64,000 nt of DNA from Novosphingobium arvoryzae. Its GTDB lineage: Bacteria > Pseudomonadota > Alphaproteobacteria > Sphingomonadales > Sphingomonadaceae. Location: positions 1-64,000 of the forward strand of contig NZ_BMZD01000008.1 in assembly GCF_014652615.1 (NCBI RefSeq), written 5' to 3'. How positions within the stretch are numbered: position 1 is the first letter of the stretch; every line of letters begins with the position of its first letter. Made by a program: the position numbers and the translations under genes. This document shows, in pieces, positions 51,530 through 60,335 of this stretch. Below the pieces are notes generated by a model that did no database searches, was not told the DNA's origin, and saw only the letters and a program-made list of their open reading frames with translations.

Positions 51530-53005
51530 ATGGCATTCCTGAAACACCCCGGTTGCATCTACATCGGCGGCGAATGGCAGCCGACTGATACGCGCGAACC
51601 GGTGATCAACCCGGCCGACGAAAGCCTGCTGGTCGAGGCCCCGGTGGGCAGCGCGGCGCAAGTTGACGCCGCGATTGCGGCTGCGCGCCATGCGTTTGAC
51701 CGCAGCGACTGGCCGCACTGGCCAGTGGCCCGTCGGCAGGCGCTGATGACCCGGTTCCTCGACGCGATCGACGCGCGCAAGGCCGAGATTGTCGACATGA
51801 TCGTGGCCGAGGCGGGATCGACCCGGATGCTGGCCGAATTCCTGCAATACGGCATCCCGATGAAGCACGCCCGCCGCACGGTGGAGGTGGCGAGCCGCCC
51901 GGCGATCACGCCGTTGCCGATTGAGCTCACGCCTAATGCGGCTGGCGGCAAGACGCTGGGTACGGGCGTGGTCAGCCGCGAGCCGGTGGGCGTCGTCGCG
52001 GCGATTTCGCCCTATAACTTCCCGTTCTTCCTCAACATCGGCAAAGTCGTCCCCGCGCTGGTGGTGGGCTGCACCGTGGTGCTGAAACCCTCTCCCTATA
52101 CCCCGATGCAGGCGCTGATCCTGGGCGAGATCGCTGACGAGGTGGGGCTGCCGAAGGGCGTGCTCAACATCGTCACCGGGGATATCGAGGCGGGCAAGCT
52201 GCTGACGACCGATGCCCGCGTCGATCTGGTCCACTTCACCGGATCGGACAAAGTGGGTGAGGCGATCCAGGCGCAGGGCGCGCCGACGCTGAAGCGGATC
52301 GTGATGGAACTGGGCGGCAAGTCCGCGCTGATCGTGCGCGCCGATGCCAATATCCAGGAAGCGGCGCATGCGGCGCTGGGCGGGTTTACCGTGCATTGCG
52401 GGCAGGGCTGCGCGCTGACCACGCGGCATCTGGTTCACAACAGCGTTCGCCCGCAATTCGTGGCGACCTTGCAGGCGATGCTGGGCCATGTGAAGATCGG
52501 CAATCCGGCGGACCCCACGGTCAATTACGGCCCGCTGATCCGCGCCGTCGCGCGGGAACGGACCGAACGCTATGTCCAGATTGCACTGGATGAAGGCGCG
52601 ACGCTGGTCGCCGGGGGCAAGCGCCCGGATGGGCTGGACAAGGGCTTCTATTTCCAGCCGACGCTGTTCGACAACGTCCGTAACGACAGCCGTCTGGCGC
52701 AGGAAGAAGTGTTCGGCCCGATTGGCGCGGTGATCGGCTTTGACGATGACGATGAAGCGATCGCGCTGGCCAATGCCAGCGATTTCGGACTGTCCGGCGC
52801 GATCTGTTCCGCTGATGCGGGGCGCGCGTTCGAAATGGCGCTGCGCATTCGCACTGGCGGGGTTTCGATCAACGGCGGCGGCGGCACGATGCTGTCGGAC
52901 GCGCCGTTCGGCGGGATCAAGCGCTCCGGCTATGGCCGCGAATACGGCGAGGATGGGCTGAACGAGTTCACCTATCAGAAAGTCATCAGTTTCCACGCGG
53001 CTTAA
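51530..53005 (+). CDS. Aldehyde dehydrogenase
   Basis: 491 residues starting [16 protein letters not shown] (ATG at 51530). NAD(P) site [20 protein letters not shown] with the proline-rich turn. Catalytic Glu is in MELGGKSAL and nucleophilic Cys in [11 protein letters not shown]-terminal [13 protein letters not shown]. Complete ALDH superfamily member that oxidises an aldehyde to acid. It sits 10 bases after the P450 gene. P450 terminal hydroxylation, alcohol oxidation and this enzyme would convert a methyl group to a carboxyl group for CoA activation. Confidence 0.94.
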   Translation: MAFLKHPGCIYIGGEWQPTDTREPVINPADESLLVEAPVGSAAQVDAAIAAARHAFDRSDWPHWPVARRQALMTRFLDAIDARKAEIVDMIVAEAGSTRMLAEFLQYGIPMKHARRTVEVASRPAITPLPIELTPNAAGGKTLGTGVVSREPVGVVAAISPYNFPFFLNIGKVVPALVVGCTVVLKPSPYTPMQALILGEIADEVGLPKGVLNIVTGDIEAGKLLTTDARVDLVHFTGSDKVGEAIQAQGAPTLKRIVMELGGKSALIVRADANIQEAAHAALGGFTVHCGQGCALTTRHLVHNSVRPQFVATLQAMLGHVKIGNPADPTVNYGPLIRAVARERTERYVQIALDEGATLVAGGKRPDGLDKGFYFQPTLFDNVRNDSRLAQEEVFGPIGAVIGFDDDDEAIALANASDFGLSGAICSADAGRAFEMALRIRTGGVSINGGGGTMLSDAPFGGIKRSGYGREYGEDGLNEFTYQKVISFHAA

Positions 53006-53018
53006 GGGAGGATTTGCC

Positions 53019-54248
53019 ATGACCCAGGTCATGAAGGGCGTGCGCATGCTCGAAGTTGCGCAGTTCACGTTTGTCCCGGCGGCGGGTGCGGTGCTGACCG
53101 ATTGGGGCGCAGACGTGATCAAGATCGAACACCCGGTGCGCGGCGATGCCCAGCGCGGGATCAAGGAATTGCAGCGGTTGGCGGTCAATCCGCAACGCTC
53201 CTCGCTGATGCAGCACCCCAACCGGGGCAAGCGCAGCGTGGGCATCGATATCTCGACGCCGGAAGGGCGCGAACTGATCTATGCCATTGCCAAGACCTGC
53301 GATGTGTTCCTGACCAACTACCTGCCTTCTGCCCGGCAGAAGCTGGGCATAGACATCGAACATATTCGCGCCGCCAACCCCGACATCATCTATGTGCGCG
53401 GGTCCGCGTTCGGGGAAAAGGGGCCGGAACGCGATAAGGGCGGGTTCGATTCCACCGCCTATTGGGCGCGCGGCGGGTCGGCGGTGCTGGTGACGCCCAA
53501 GGAGCTTGAAGGGCCACTCACCCAGCCGGGGCCGGCCTATGGCGATACCATCGGCGGGATGAACATCGCGGGCGGGATCGCCGCCGCGCTGTTCCACCGC
53601 GAACGCACCGGAGAGGCGACCGAGGTGGACGTCTCGCTGCTGTCATCGGGCATATGGGCGACCGCGTGCAGCATCGACGTGTGCATGGAACTGGACGTCA
53701 ACCCGTTCGCCAATGCTCTGCCGGGCAAGGATGTGGTGGGCACCAATCCGTTCATGGGCGTGTTCAAGACCAGCGATGGCGGCTTCATCAACCTGACTGT
53801 GCTGTCGCCTGCGCCCTTGATCGCGGATACGTTCGCGCACCTCGACATTCCCGCTTGCGCGGAAGATCCCCGCTTTGCGACGATCGAGCAGTTGTGGGAA
53901 AACTCTGCCGCAGCCTTTGCCGAAGTGAAGCGGGCGATCGCGGCCAAGCCCTTCGCGTACTGGCTCCAGCGGCTCAAGACGATGAAGGGCCAGTGGGCGG
54001 CCTATCAGTCCCCCGCCGATATCGTGCATGACGAGCAGGTTCAGGCGAACGGCTGGATCTTCGAAGTCGACAGCGCCGATGGCGGTGCGCCGATCAAGCT
54101 GGTGGCCAACCCGGTGCAGTTCAACAAGCAGTCCGTGACCAACACCCGCGCGCCCGAGGCGAGCGAGCATACTGAGCTGTTCCTGATGGAGCTTGGCCTC
54201 GACTGGGATCGGATCGAGGAGCTGAAGGGCAAGGGGGCCATTGCCTGA
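53019..54248 (+). CDS. CaiB/BaiF-family CoA-transferase
   Basis: 409 residues, usual length. N-terminal [20 protein letters not shown], then [14 protein letters not shown], and [20 protein letters not shown]. The catalytic Asp is in [15 protein letters not shown]. Class III CoA-transferases move CoA between carboxylic acids, often from a product ester to the incoming substrate, saving ATP. It lies between the aldehyde dehydrogenase and a crotonase gene. It is a useful comparison for the rearranged relative at 55257. Confidence 0.93.
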   Translation: MTQVMKGVRMLEVAQFTFVPAAGAVLTDWGADVIKIEHPVRGDAQRGIKELQRLAVNPQRSSLMQHPNRGKRSVGIDISTPEGRELIYAIAKTCDVFLTNYLPSARQKLGIDIEHIRAANPDIIYVRGSAFGEKGPERDKGGFDSTAYWARGGSAVLVTPKELEGPLTQPGPAYGDTIGGMNIAGGIAAALFHRERTGEATEVDVSLLSSGIWATACSIDVCMELDVNPFANALPGKDVVGTNPFMGVFKTSDGGFINLTVLSPAPLIADTFAHLDIPACAEDPRFATIEQLWENSAAAFAEVKRAIAAKPFAYWLQRLKTMKGQWAAYQSPADIVHDEQVQANGWIFEVDSADGGAPIKLVANPVQFNKQSVTNTRAPEASEHTELFLMELGLDWDRIEELKGKGAIA

Positions 54249-55257
54249 ACCGATCGATTGGTCGATGGAACGGGCAATGCCAACCGTTCCATCCGACCTG
54301 ATCGGCGCCGAAGCGCTGTCCCCGCTGGCGGGATCGCCGCTGGTGCTGGTGGAGCCGGGCGATCCGGTGCCGCCGGGCGGGGTGATGGTGGCGGTGGACC
54401 GGGCCGGCGCGCTGCCGCTGCTCGATCCGGCCGAATACGATGCGCTGGTCACCACCCGGTCCGCCGCGCCCGCGCCGTGGGTGAGCGTTGCGCCGGACCG
54501 GCTGGACGCGCAATTGGCGGCGGCGGCGCAAACCGCTGCGCAAAGCCCGATCGCGACCGCCATGCTGGCACGGGTGCTGCGGCTTGGAGAGACGCTCGAC
54601 TTCGAGGGCGCGTTGGAACTGGAATCGCTGGCCTACTCCACGCTTCTGGGCGGGGGTGAGTTCGCGCGCTGGCTGGAAGCCGCCCCGCGCGAGGATGGCG
54701 GCGCGCAGGCCGCCGATCCGGTGCGCTACGAGCGTCAAGGGGATACGGTCACCCTGACGCTCACCTCTCCCGGCAATCGCAACGCGATGACGGCAGCGAT
54801 GCGCGACGCGCTCTATGGCGCGCTGGTCAACGTGCTGGAAGATCCCAGCTTGCCCAGCTTGATCCTGCGCGCCGATGGGCGCTGCTTTTCGACTGGCGGC
54901 GACCTGCCCGAATTTGGCACGGCGCGCGATCTGGCCGCTGCCCATGTCATCCGGACCCAGCGGTCCTGCGCGCGGTTGCTGCACCGGCTGGGGCCGCGCG
55001 CAGAGGCACACCTCCACGGCGCGTGCATCGGTTCCGGCATCGAGGTGCCCGCCGCCGCCGCCCGCCGGATCGGCGCGCCCGATCTGGTCGTGCAACTGCC
55101 CGAATTGGGCATGGGCCTGATCCCCGGTGCGGGCGGCACGGCCAGCGTGGCGCTTGCCATCGGGCGGCACCGGCTGCTGTGGCTGGCGCTGGGAGCCTTC
55201 CGGATCGGCGCGAAACAGGCGCTGGACTGGGGCCTGATCCACAGTATCGAACCGTGA
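54241..55257 (+). CDS. Enoyl-CoA hydratase/isomerase with N-terminal extension
   Basis: 338 residues from a TTG at 54241 preceded by AAGGGGG, inside the end of the CoA-transferase gene. An ATG at 54265 is the alternative, without a Shine-Dalgarno. The crotonase domain starts near residue 160 ([18 protein letters not shown]) with oxyanion loops [14 protein letters not shown] and [16 protein letters not shown], and has [15 protein letters not shown]. The first 150 residues have no clear match, including [12 protein letters not shown]. It may bind another protein or regulate the enzyme. It is coupled to the next gene by TGATG overlap. Confidence 0.86.
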   Translation: MPEPIDWSMERAMPTVPSDLIGAEALSPLAGSPLVLVEPGDPVPPGGVMVAVDRAGALPLLDPAEYDALVTTRSAAPAPWVSVAPDRLDAQLAAAAQTAAQSPIATAMLARVLRLGETLDFEGALELESLAYSTLLGGGEFARWLEAAPREDGGAQAADPVRYERQGDTVTLTLTSPGNRNAMTAAMRDALYGALVNVLEDPSLPSLILRADGRCFSTGGDLPEFGTARDLAAAHVIRTQRSCARLLHRLGPRAEAHLHGACIGSGIEVPAAAARRIGAPDLVVQLPELGMGLIPGAGGTASVALAIGRHRLLWLALGAFRIGAKQALDWGLIHSIEP

Positions 55258-56177
55258 TGGCGCGGTTGCACGACGTGCTGGCGCAGCGGCTGGCCGGACT
55301 GGACCTGACACCGCAGGATTTGCTGGCGCGTGACGCACCGGGCGGGCTGGCCGCGCCGGGGCAGATATCGGCCAACGGTTCGTGCCGGTTGATCGCGGCG
55401 CGGGATGGCTGGATCGCGCTAAATCTGGCGCGCGGCGATGATCTGGACCTGATCCCGGCGCTGACCGGACGGGATGGCGATCCGTGGGAAGCTGTCGCCG
55501 CAGCCGCGGGCGACAGCACGGCTGCCGATTTCCGCAACCGCGCGGCGGAACTGCAACTGCCGGTTGCGGTCGTGGGGGAGAGCGCGCCGCAAGCCTTGGC
55601 TGCACCCGGCGGCAGCGTGGTGCCGCGCAAGGTGGTGGATTTGTCGGCGCTCTGGGCCGGGCCGCTCTGCGCCGGATTGCTGGCGCGCGCCGGGGCGGAG
55701 GTGCTGCGGATCGAGAGTGTGGGGCGGCCCGATCCGACCCCGGCGGGATCCCCGCTGCTCGACGCGCGGATCAACGCGGGCAAGGCGCGGCTGGCGCTGG
55801 ACTTGCGCGATCCCGATGGCCGGGCGCGATTGCGCGCTGAACTGGAGCAGGCCGACGTCGTGGTGACCAGCGCGCGCCCTGCGGCCCTCGCGCGGCTGGG
55901 GCTGGAACCGGCGGCTTTCCCGCGCCTCACCTGGGTTGCGATTACCGCGCATGGCTTTGCCGGGCCGGGTGCGGCGCGGGTGGGGTTTGGTGACGATTGC
56001 GCGGCGGCGGGCGGACTGGTCCGGTGGGAGCAGGGCGAGCCGCGCTTCTGCGGCGATGCGCTGGCCGATCCGCTGACCGGGCTGGAGGCCGCGCTGGCCG
56101 TGCTGGCGGGCCAGCGCGGGTTGATCGACATGGCCATGGCGCGGGTCGCGGCGGCCTATGCGGCGGGGCTGGCATGA
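55257..56177 (+). CDS. CaiB/BaiF-like protein with apparently circularly permuted domain order
   Basis: 306 residues starting [20 protein letters not shown]. The part from about residue 122 (RKVVDLSALWAGPLCAGLL, ARAGAEVLRIESVG, GDALADPLTGLEAALAVLAG) matches the N-terminal half of CoA-transferases, including the catalytic Asp loop. The first 115 residues (NGSCRLIAARDGWIALNLAR and AAELQLPVAVVGES) resemble the segment that normally follows that half near the C-terminus. So the order looks swapped. The protein is about 100 residues shorter than the family. Coupled by overlap to the crotonase upstream and the amidohydrolase downstream. Function as a CoA-transferase is uncertain. Confidence 0.78.
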   Translation: MARLHDVLAQRLAGLDLTPQDLLARDAPGGLAAPGQISANGSCRLIAARDGWIALNLARGDDLDLIPALTGRDGDPWEAVAAAAGDSTAADFRNRAAELQLPVAVVGESAPQALAAPGGSVVPRKVVDLSALWAGPLCAGLLARAGAEVLRIESVGRPDPTPAGSPLLDARINAGKARLALDLRDPDGRARLRAELEQADVVVTSARPAALARLGLEPAAFPRLTWVAITAHGFAGPGAARVGFGDDCAAAGGLVRWEQGEPRFCGDALADPLTGLEAALAVLAGQRGLIDMAMARVAAAYAAGLA

Positions 56178-57511
56178 CGCTGGTGCTGCGCGATGTGCGC
56201 CCGTGGGGCGGGGCGTCAGTCGATCTGGCGCTGGCGGACGGACGGATCGCGGCGATGGGCCGCAACCTGCCGCGCGGATTGCCGGACATCGACGGGCGCG
56301 GCGATGTGCTGCTGCCGGGGCTGCACGATCACCACCTGCATATTCTTGCCACGGCGGCGCGGCGGCATTCGGTCGACCTGACCGGGCTGATCGATCCTGC
56401 TGCGGTCAAGCAAGCGCTGAGCGCCGGGCCGCGCCATGGCGGCTGGGTGCGGGCGGTGGGCTATGACGAGCGTGCGGGCGGGTTGCCCGATGCGGCCCTG
56501 CTCGATCAGTGGCTGGCCGACACGCCGCTGCGCTTGCAGGACCGCACCGGCGCGCTGTGGGTGCTCAATTCGCCCGCGTTGGCGCGGCTCGGCAACACGC
56601 CGCTGCCACCGGGGGCAGAACGCGACGCGCAGGGCCAGCCGACCGGGCGGTTCTGGCGCGAGGACCAATGGCTCGCCGCCGCGCTGCCCGCCGCCGTGCC
56701 CGATCTGGCCCGACTGGGGCAGGATCTGGCCGCGCTGGGCCTGACCGGGCTGACTGACGCGGGCGCGAACAACGGCCCTGCCGAGGCCGCGCTGCTGGCG
56801 GGCAAACCGCCGCAGCGGCTGGTTCTGATGGGCAGCGAGGCGTTGGAGGCAGGGGCGGGCTATGCACTGGGGCCGCTCAAGTTGCTGATCGACGAACGCG
56901 ATCCGCCCGCGCTCGATGCACTGGCAGTGCGGATCGCCTGGGCGCGGCGGGCTGGGCGGAATGTTGCCGCGCACTGCGTGACCGAAGCGGAGCTGGCGTT
57001 GTTCATCGCCGCGCTGGATGATGCGGGCGGCGCGCGCGCGGGCGACCGGATCGAGCATGGCGGGATGATTCCCGCCGTGTTCATCCCGGTGATTGCCCAG
57101 GCCGGGCTGACGGTGGTGACGAACCCGGCCTTCATCCACGACCGGGGGGATCGCTATCGCGCCGCGCTGGACGCGGGGCAGTGGGAAGATCTCTATCGTG
57201 CGGGCAGCCTGCTGGCGGCGGGCATTGCGCTGCGCGCCGGATCGGACGCGCCCTATGCCAGCATCGACCCATGGCTGGGAATGCGCACGGCGCGGGACCG
57301 GTTGACCCGCGCTGGCCTGTCGCTGGGGCGGGGAGAGGCGATTGGCGCGGCTGCCGCGCTAACGTTGTACGCACGAGGGGACATCGCGGTTGGCGCGCCC
57401 GCCGACCTGATCCTGTGTTCGGGCGAGTTGGCCGATGTGCTGGCCGACCTCAGCGCCGAGCGGGTGCGGGCAACGATCATCGGCGGAGCGGTGGCCTTCA
57501 ATCGCGATTGA
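56174..57511 (+). CDS. Amidohydrolase-family protein (YtcJ-like)
   Basis: 445 residues. Metal-binding LPGLHDHHLHIL in the N-terminal strand, AAHCVTEAELAL and RIEHGGMIP with two later His ligands, and GSDAPYASIDPW with the catalytic Asp. Cytoplasmic amidohydrolase, probably of the Amidohydro_3/YtcJ group. It hydrolyses an amide, lactone or cyclic amide in relatives. Last gene of the long operon; it overlaps the convergent thiolase-like gene by 14 bases. Why an amidohydrolase sits in a CoA operon is not clear; a cyclic ester is one candidate. Confidence 0.87.
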   Translation: MTLVLRDVRPWGGASVDLALADGRIAAMGRNLPRGLPDIDGRGDVLLPGLHDHHLHILATAARRHSVDLTGLIDPAAVKQALSAGPRHGGWVRAVGYDERAGGLPDAALLDQWLADTPLRLQDRTGALWVLNSPALARLGNTPLPPGAERDAQGQPTGRFWREDQWLAAALPAAVPDLARLGQDLAALGLTGLTDAGANNGPAEAALLAGKPPQRLVLMGSEALEAGAGYALGPLKLLIDERDPPALDALAVRIAWARRAGRNVAAHCVTEAELALFIAALDDAGGARAGDRIEHGGMIPAVFIPVIAQAGLTVVTNPAFIHDRGDRYRAALDAGQWEDLYRAGSLLAAGIALRAGSDAPYASIDPWLGMRTARDRLTRAGLSLGRGEAIGAAAALTLYARGDIAVGAPADLILCSGELADVLADLSAERVRATIIGGAVAFNRD

Positions 57512-58670
57512 GCAGCATCGCCCCCGCGATGAACCCGCCGCCCATGCCGCAGACAGCGGTCTTGGCATTGGCCACCTGCCGCGCGCCGGTTTCGCCCCAC
57601 AGTTGCTGGCAAGCCTCGTGCAGCAGGCCGAAACCGTGGAGCCGCCCGCCCGACAACTGCCCGCCGCCCGTGTTCGTCGGGAACCGCCCGCCGGGGCCGA
57701 TATTACCGGCGGCGATGAAGTCCTTTGCCTCGCCGTGGCCGCAGAACCCCAGCGCTTCGAGCCACAGCGGCACAAAAATGCTGAACCCGTCATAAAGCGC
57801 CAGCACATCGACATCGGCGGGTTTGAAATCGGTCCGCGCCCACAGGTCCGCTGCGGCATCGTGCGCGCCCATGGTGGTTAGGTCAGGCCGCTGGTCCCAG
57901 GTTTCAGCCGAGCGCAGCGCCGATCCCAGCGCCTCGATCCGCAGCGGCGGACGGGCGCAGTCGCGGGCGGCGTCGGCGGCGGAAACGATCACCACCGCCG
58001 CGCCGTCAATCGGCACGTCGCAATCGAACAGCCCCAGCGGGGAGGAGATCATCCGCGCGTCGAGGTAGTCGGCCATGCTCAGCGGCTTTTGCATCACGGC
58101 GGCGGGGTTCATCAGCGCGAACTGGCGCTGGCCGATGGCGACCATGCCCAGATGCTCGCGCGTCATGCCGAATTCGTGGAAATAGCGCGTGGCCATCCAG
58201 CCCGCCCAGTTCGATGCCGACATCGCGCCGACCGGGACCAGCCAGCTGAGCCATCCGCCGATCTGCGGCTTGCCCGCCCCCGCGATGCTGGCGCGCCGCC
58301 CGGCGCTTTGCGAAGAGCTTTCGGTCAGCGCGCGAAAGCACAGCACGTGCCGGGCCTGTCCGGTCATCACCGCCATCGCCGCGACCATGATCGGGGCCAT
58401 TTGCGCGGGGCCATCGGGCACGGCGCTGTGCCAGCGGGTCTTGAGGCCCAGTGCGCCGCGCACCTCGCCCGTGCCGAGCGGCGACATGCCGGGGGAATTG
58501 TCCGCCTTGCCGGGATAGGTGCAGATCCCGTCGATATCGTCGCGGGTCAGCCCGGCGCTGGTCATGGCCTGCTGGGCGGCCTCCAGCAGGTGATCCATCG
58601 CTGGGCGGCCGGTGTTGCGGCCGATGGTGGACATGCCGGTGCCGGTGATGGTGGCCTTGGTCATGGTCAT
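57498..58670 (-). CDS. Thiolase-fold protein lacking the nucleophilic cysteine (second copy)
   Basis: 390 residues starting MTMTKATITGTGMSTIG. Same architecture as the protein at 47214. The region that carries the acyl cysteine in thiolases reads AVPDGPAQMAPIMVAAMAVM, without a cysteine. C-terminal NTGGGQLSGGRLHGFGLLHE is preserved. It is coupled by overlap to its own DUF35 gene (58667). The two sets are diverged from each other, so each probably cleaves a different beta-hydroxyacyl-CoA. An ATG two codons on (58664) is an equally possible start. Confidence 0.88.
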   Translation of the reverse strand: MTMTKATITGTGMSTIGRNTGRPAMDHLLEAAQQAMTSAGLTRDDIDGICTYPGKADNSPGMSPLGTGEVRGALGLKTRWHSAVPDGPAQMAPIMVAAMAVMTGQARHVLCFRALTESSSQSAGRRASIAGAGKPQIGGWLSWLVPVGAMSASNWAGWMATRYFHEFGMTREHLGMVAIGQRQFALMNPAAVMQKPLSMADYLDARMISSPLGLFDCDVPIDGAAVVIVSAADAARDCARPPLRIEALGSALRSAETWDQRPDLTTMGAHDAAADLWARTDFKPADVDVLALYDGFSIFVPLWLEALGFCGHGEAKDFIAAGNIGPGGRFPTNTGGGQLSGGRLHGFGLLHEACQQLWGETGARQVANAKTAVCGMGGGFIAGAMLLNRD

Positions 58671-59071
58671 GCGCCTGCTCCCAGCGGTTGCCAGTGGGGC
58701 AGCCAGACATCGCCCGCCGCCTCGAACCGGATCTGCATCCGCTGGCCGATACCAACGCTTTCGGGATCATCGGTCAGCACCGGGGCGGTGACTCGCACGC
58801 CGGGGGCGCCATCCACATCGACCACCGCCAGCGCGAACGGCACGGCCATATCGGGCATCCACGGCTGGTGGTTGACGGTGCAGGTATAGACCGTGCCGGT
58901 CCCCGCCATCGCTCGCGCCGCGACATTGCGCGACAGGCAGGCGGGGCAGACGATCTGCGGCGGATGGATCGCGGCGTTGCAATCGTCGCAGCAGGCGATC
59001 ATCAGTTCGCCGCGCTCGCCTCCGGTCCAGAAAGCGGTATTCTCCGGCGTGAGTTCGGGCAGGGGGCGCAA
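58667..59071 (-). CDS. DUF35 OB-fold protein with zinc ribbon (second copy)
   Basis: 134 residues from a TTG at 59071; TGGGAGATTCCGC in front of it is a good ribosome-binding site and no ATG fits. Zinc ribbon CDDC...CPAC, OB fold with TVYTCTVNHQPWMPD and ALAVVDVDGAPGVRV. It is coupled to the thiolase-fold gene. The divergent promoter upstream holds two different operator types (59096-59112 and 59172-59186), so this pair may answer to two regulators. Confidence 0.9.
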   Translation of the reverse strand: MRPLPELTPENTAFWTGGERGELMIACCDDCNAAIHPPQIVCPACLSRNVAARAMAGTGTVYTCTVNHQPWMPDMAVPFALAVVDVDGAPGVRVTAPVLTDDPESVGIGQRMQIRFEAAGDVWLPHWQPLGAGA

Positions 59072-59095
59072 GCGGAATCTCCCAATGATCGCTTT

Positions 59096-59112
59096 ATTGA
59101 CGTTTCGTCAGT
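59096..59112. promoter_or_regulatory. Second TetR-type operator ATTGACGTTTCGTCAGT
   Basis: Two mismatches from the perfect palindrome ATTGACGTTACGTCAAT at 63334-63350 in front of the TetR gene at 63428. It lies in the promoter region of the DUF35/thiolase operon. Confidence 0.6.
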
Positions 59113-59171
59113 TTTCTGCCCGAAAGCACGGTCAGGTCAAGCGCTAACTGCTGCTTTGGCCTTGCAACATA

Positions 59172-59186
59172 TATAACTAGGTTTAC
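59172..59186. promoter_or_regulatory. GntR-type operator TATAACTAGGTTTAC
   Basis: AAC-TAG-GTT core, 35 bases upstream of the gene at 59222. Last of the seven matching sites; it shares the 150-base divergent promoter with the TetR-type site at 59096. Confidence 0.7.
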
Positions 59187-59221
59187 CTTAAAGCGGTAAA
59201 GCTGACTGAGAGAGATTCCCG

Positions 59222-60283
59222 ATGAGCGCGCCTGAAACCGATCCCTATGCCTTCAAGCCGGAAGACGATTGCTATCACCAGCTGTCGGACGATCCCTATG
59301 AAACGGAAACCAACTGGTGGTCGTTCAACATTCCGGCGCGCAAGATCGGGTGCTGGATTCACACGCCCTACTATCCCAACCGCAAGACGGTAACCTGGCG
59401 CATCTTCGTGTGGGACGATGCCGGGTACGATCCCACCCGCATGGCCTATTACAAGAAGGTCGAGGAGGCGCCGATGCCGGACAATCCGGACTTGCGCGAC
59501 ATCACTTTCCCCGGCGGCGGCTACACGCTGAAAATGCTGGAGCCGGGGATGAAGTACCATCTGCAATATGCCGATCCGGATCGGGATTTCGCGCTCGATT
59601 TCGTGTTCACCGGCGTGCATCCGCCGCGCCGGTTCGAACCGGGCGAGCCGCCGTTCATCCAGACCCCGCACTATGACCAGCTGGGCCGGGTGCAAGGCAC
59701 GATGCGGCTGAACGGCGAGGATATCGCCTTCGATTCATGGAGCGTGCGCGACCGTACGTGGGGGCCGCGCGGCGGACCCTATGCGCAAAGCAAGAAGCAG
59801 AACTATGCCACCGATCTGGACCGGGTGAAGCACCCCGGCGGCGCGCGCTGGCGCGAGATCGAGCGGGAACGCGGGCGCGGACGCATCCAGTACATCTTTG
59901 GCCATGCCGATGGCGACAGCGGCTTCCTGGGCTTTGCCCGCCCGCAGGATGGCGATGCCGATGGCTGGAGCCCGATGAACGGAGGCTATCTGCTACGCGA
60001 TGGCACGTTCGGCAACCTTGCCAAGGAAGGCAGCCGGATGCGCTCGTTCCGCAATCCCGAAACCGGCTGGTGCAGCCACATGCAGGTCGAACTGGTCGAC
60101 ACGCTGGGCCGGACGATGACCGTCGAAGGTACCGCGATCAGCCGGATGAGCGAGGCCGGTTACGGCACCAACCAGCTGATGCGCTGGGACTACGACGGCA
60201 AGATCGGCTGGGGCGAGGATCAGGACGTCTGGAACGGCCGCCATTTCCAGCGGATGCTGCAAGCGCTGCGGGCGTGGAAGTGA
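59222..60283 (+). CDS. Unassigned 353-residue protein, possible AttH/CrtC-like lipocalin-type fold
   Basis: No signal peptide or membrane segment. Many Trp/Tyr residues: NWWSFNIPARKIGCWIHTPY, DSWSVRDRTWGPRGGPY, a central acidic LGFARPQDGDADGW. The repeated beta-strand rhythm and the SVRDRTWGPR motif resemble AttH/hydroxyneurosporene-synthase-like proteins (two lipocalin-like domains binding hydrophobic ligands), which is my best but uncertain guess. It could be a hydratase or a carrier for a hydrophobic intermediate. It is the first gene from the dual-operator promoter, and an SDR gene follows after 52 bases with a hairpin between. Confidence 0.65.
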   Translation: MSAPETDPYAFKPEDDCYHQLSDDPYETETNWWSFNIPARKIGCWIHTPYYPNRKTVTWRIFVWDDAGYDPTRMAYYKKVEEAPMPDNPDLRDITFPGGGYTLKMLEPGMKYHLQYADPDRDFALDFVFTGVHPPRRFEPGEPPFIQTPHYDQLGRVQGTMRLNGEDIAFDSWSVRDRTWGPRGGPYAQSKKQNYATDLDRVKHPGGARWREIERERGRGRIQYIFGHADGDSGFLGFARPQDGDADGWSPMNGGYLLRDGTFGNLAKEGSRMRSFRNPETGWCSHMQVELVDTLGRTMTVEGTAISRMSEAGYGTNQLMRWDYDGKIGWGEDQDVWNGRHFQRMLQALRAWK

Positions 60284-60298
60284 CGCCTGGTTGTTGCC

Positions 60299-60319
60299 TG
60301 GCCGGGCTCTGCCCGGCCA
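60299..60319 (+). terminator. Hairpin between 59222 gene and SDR
   Basis: Perfect 9-bp stem TGGCCGGGC/GCCCGGCCA with a TCT loop. No T tract, so partial termination or mRNA stabilisation is equally likely. Confidence 0.4.
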
Positions 60320-60335
60320 ATGAAAGGACGTAACA

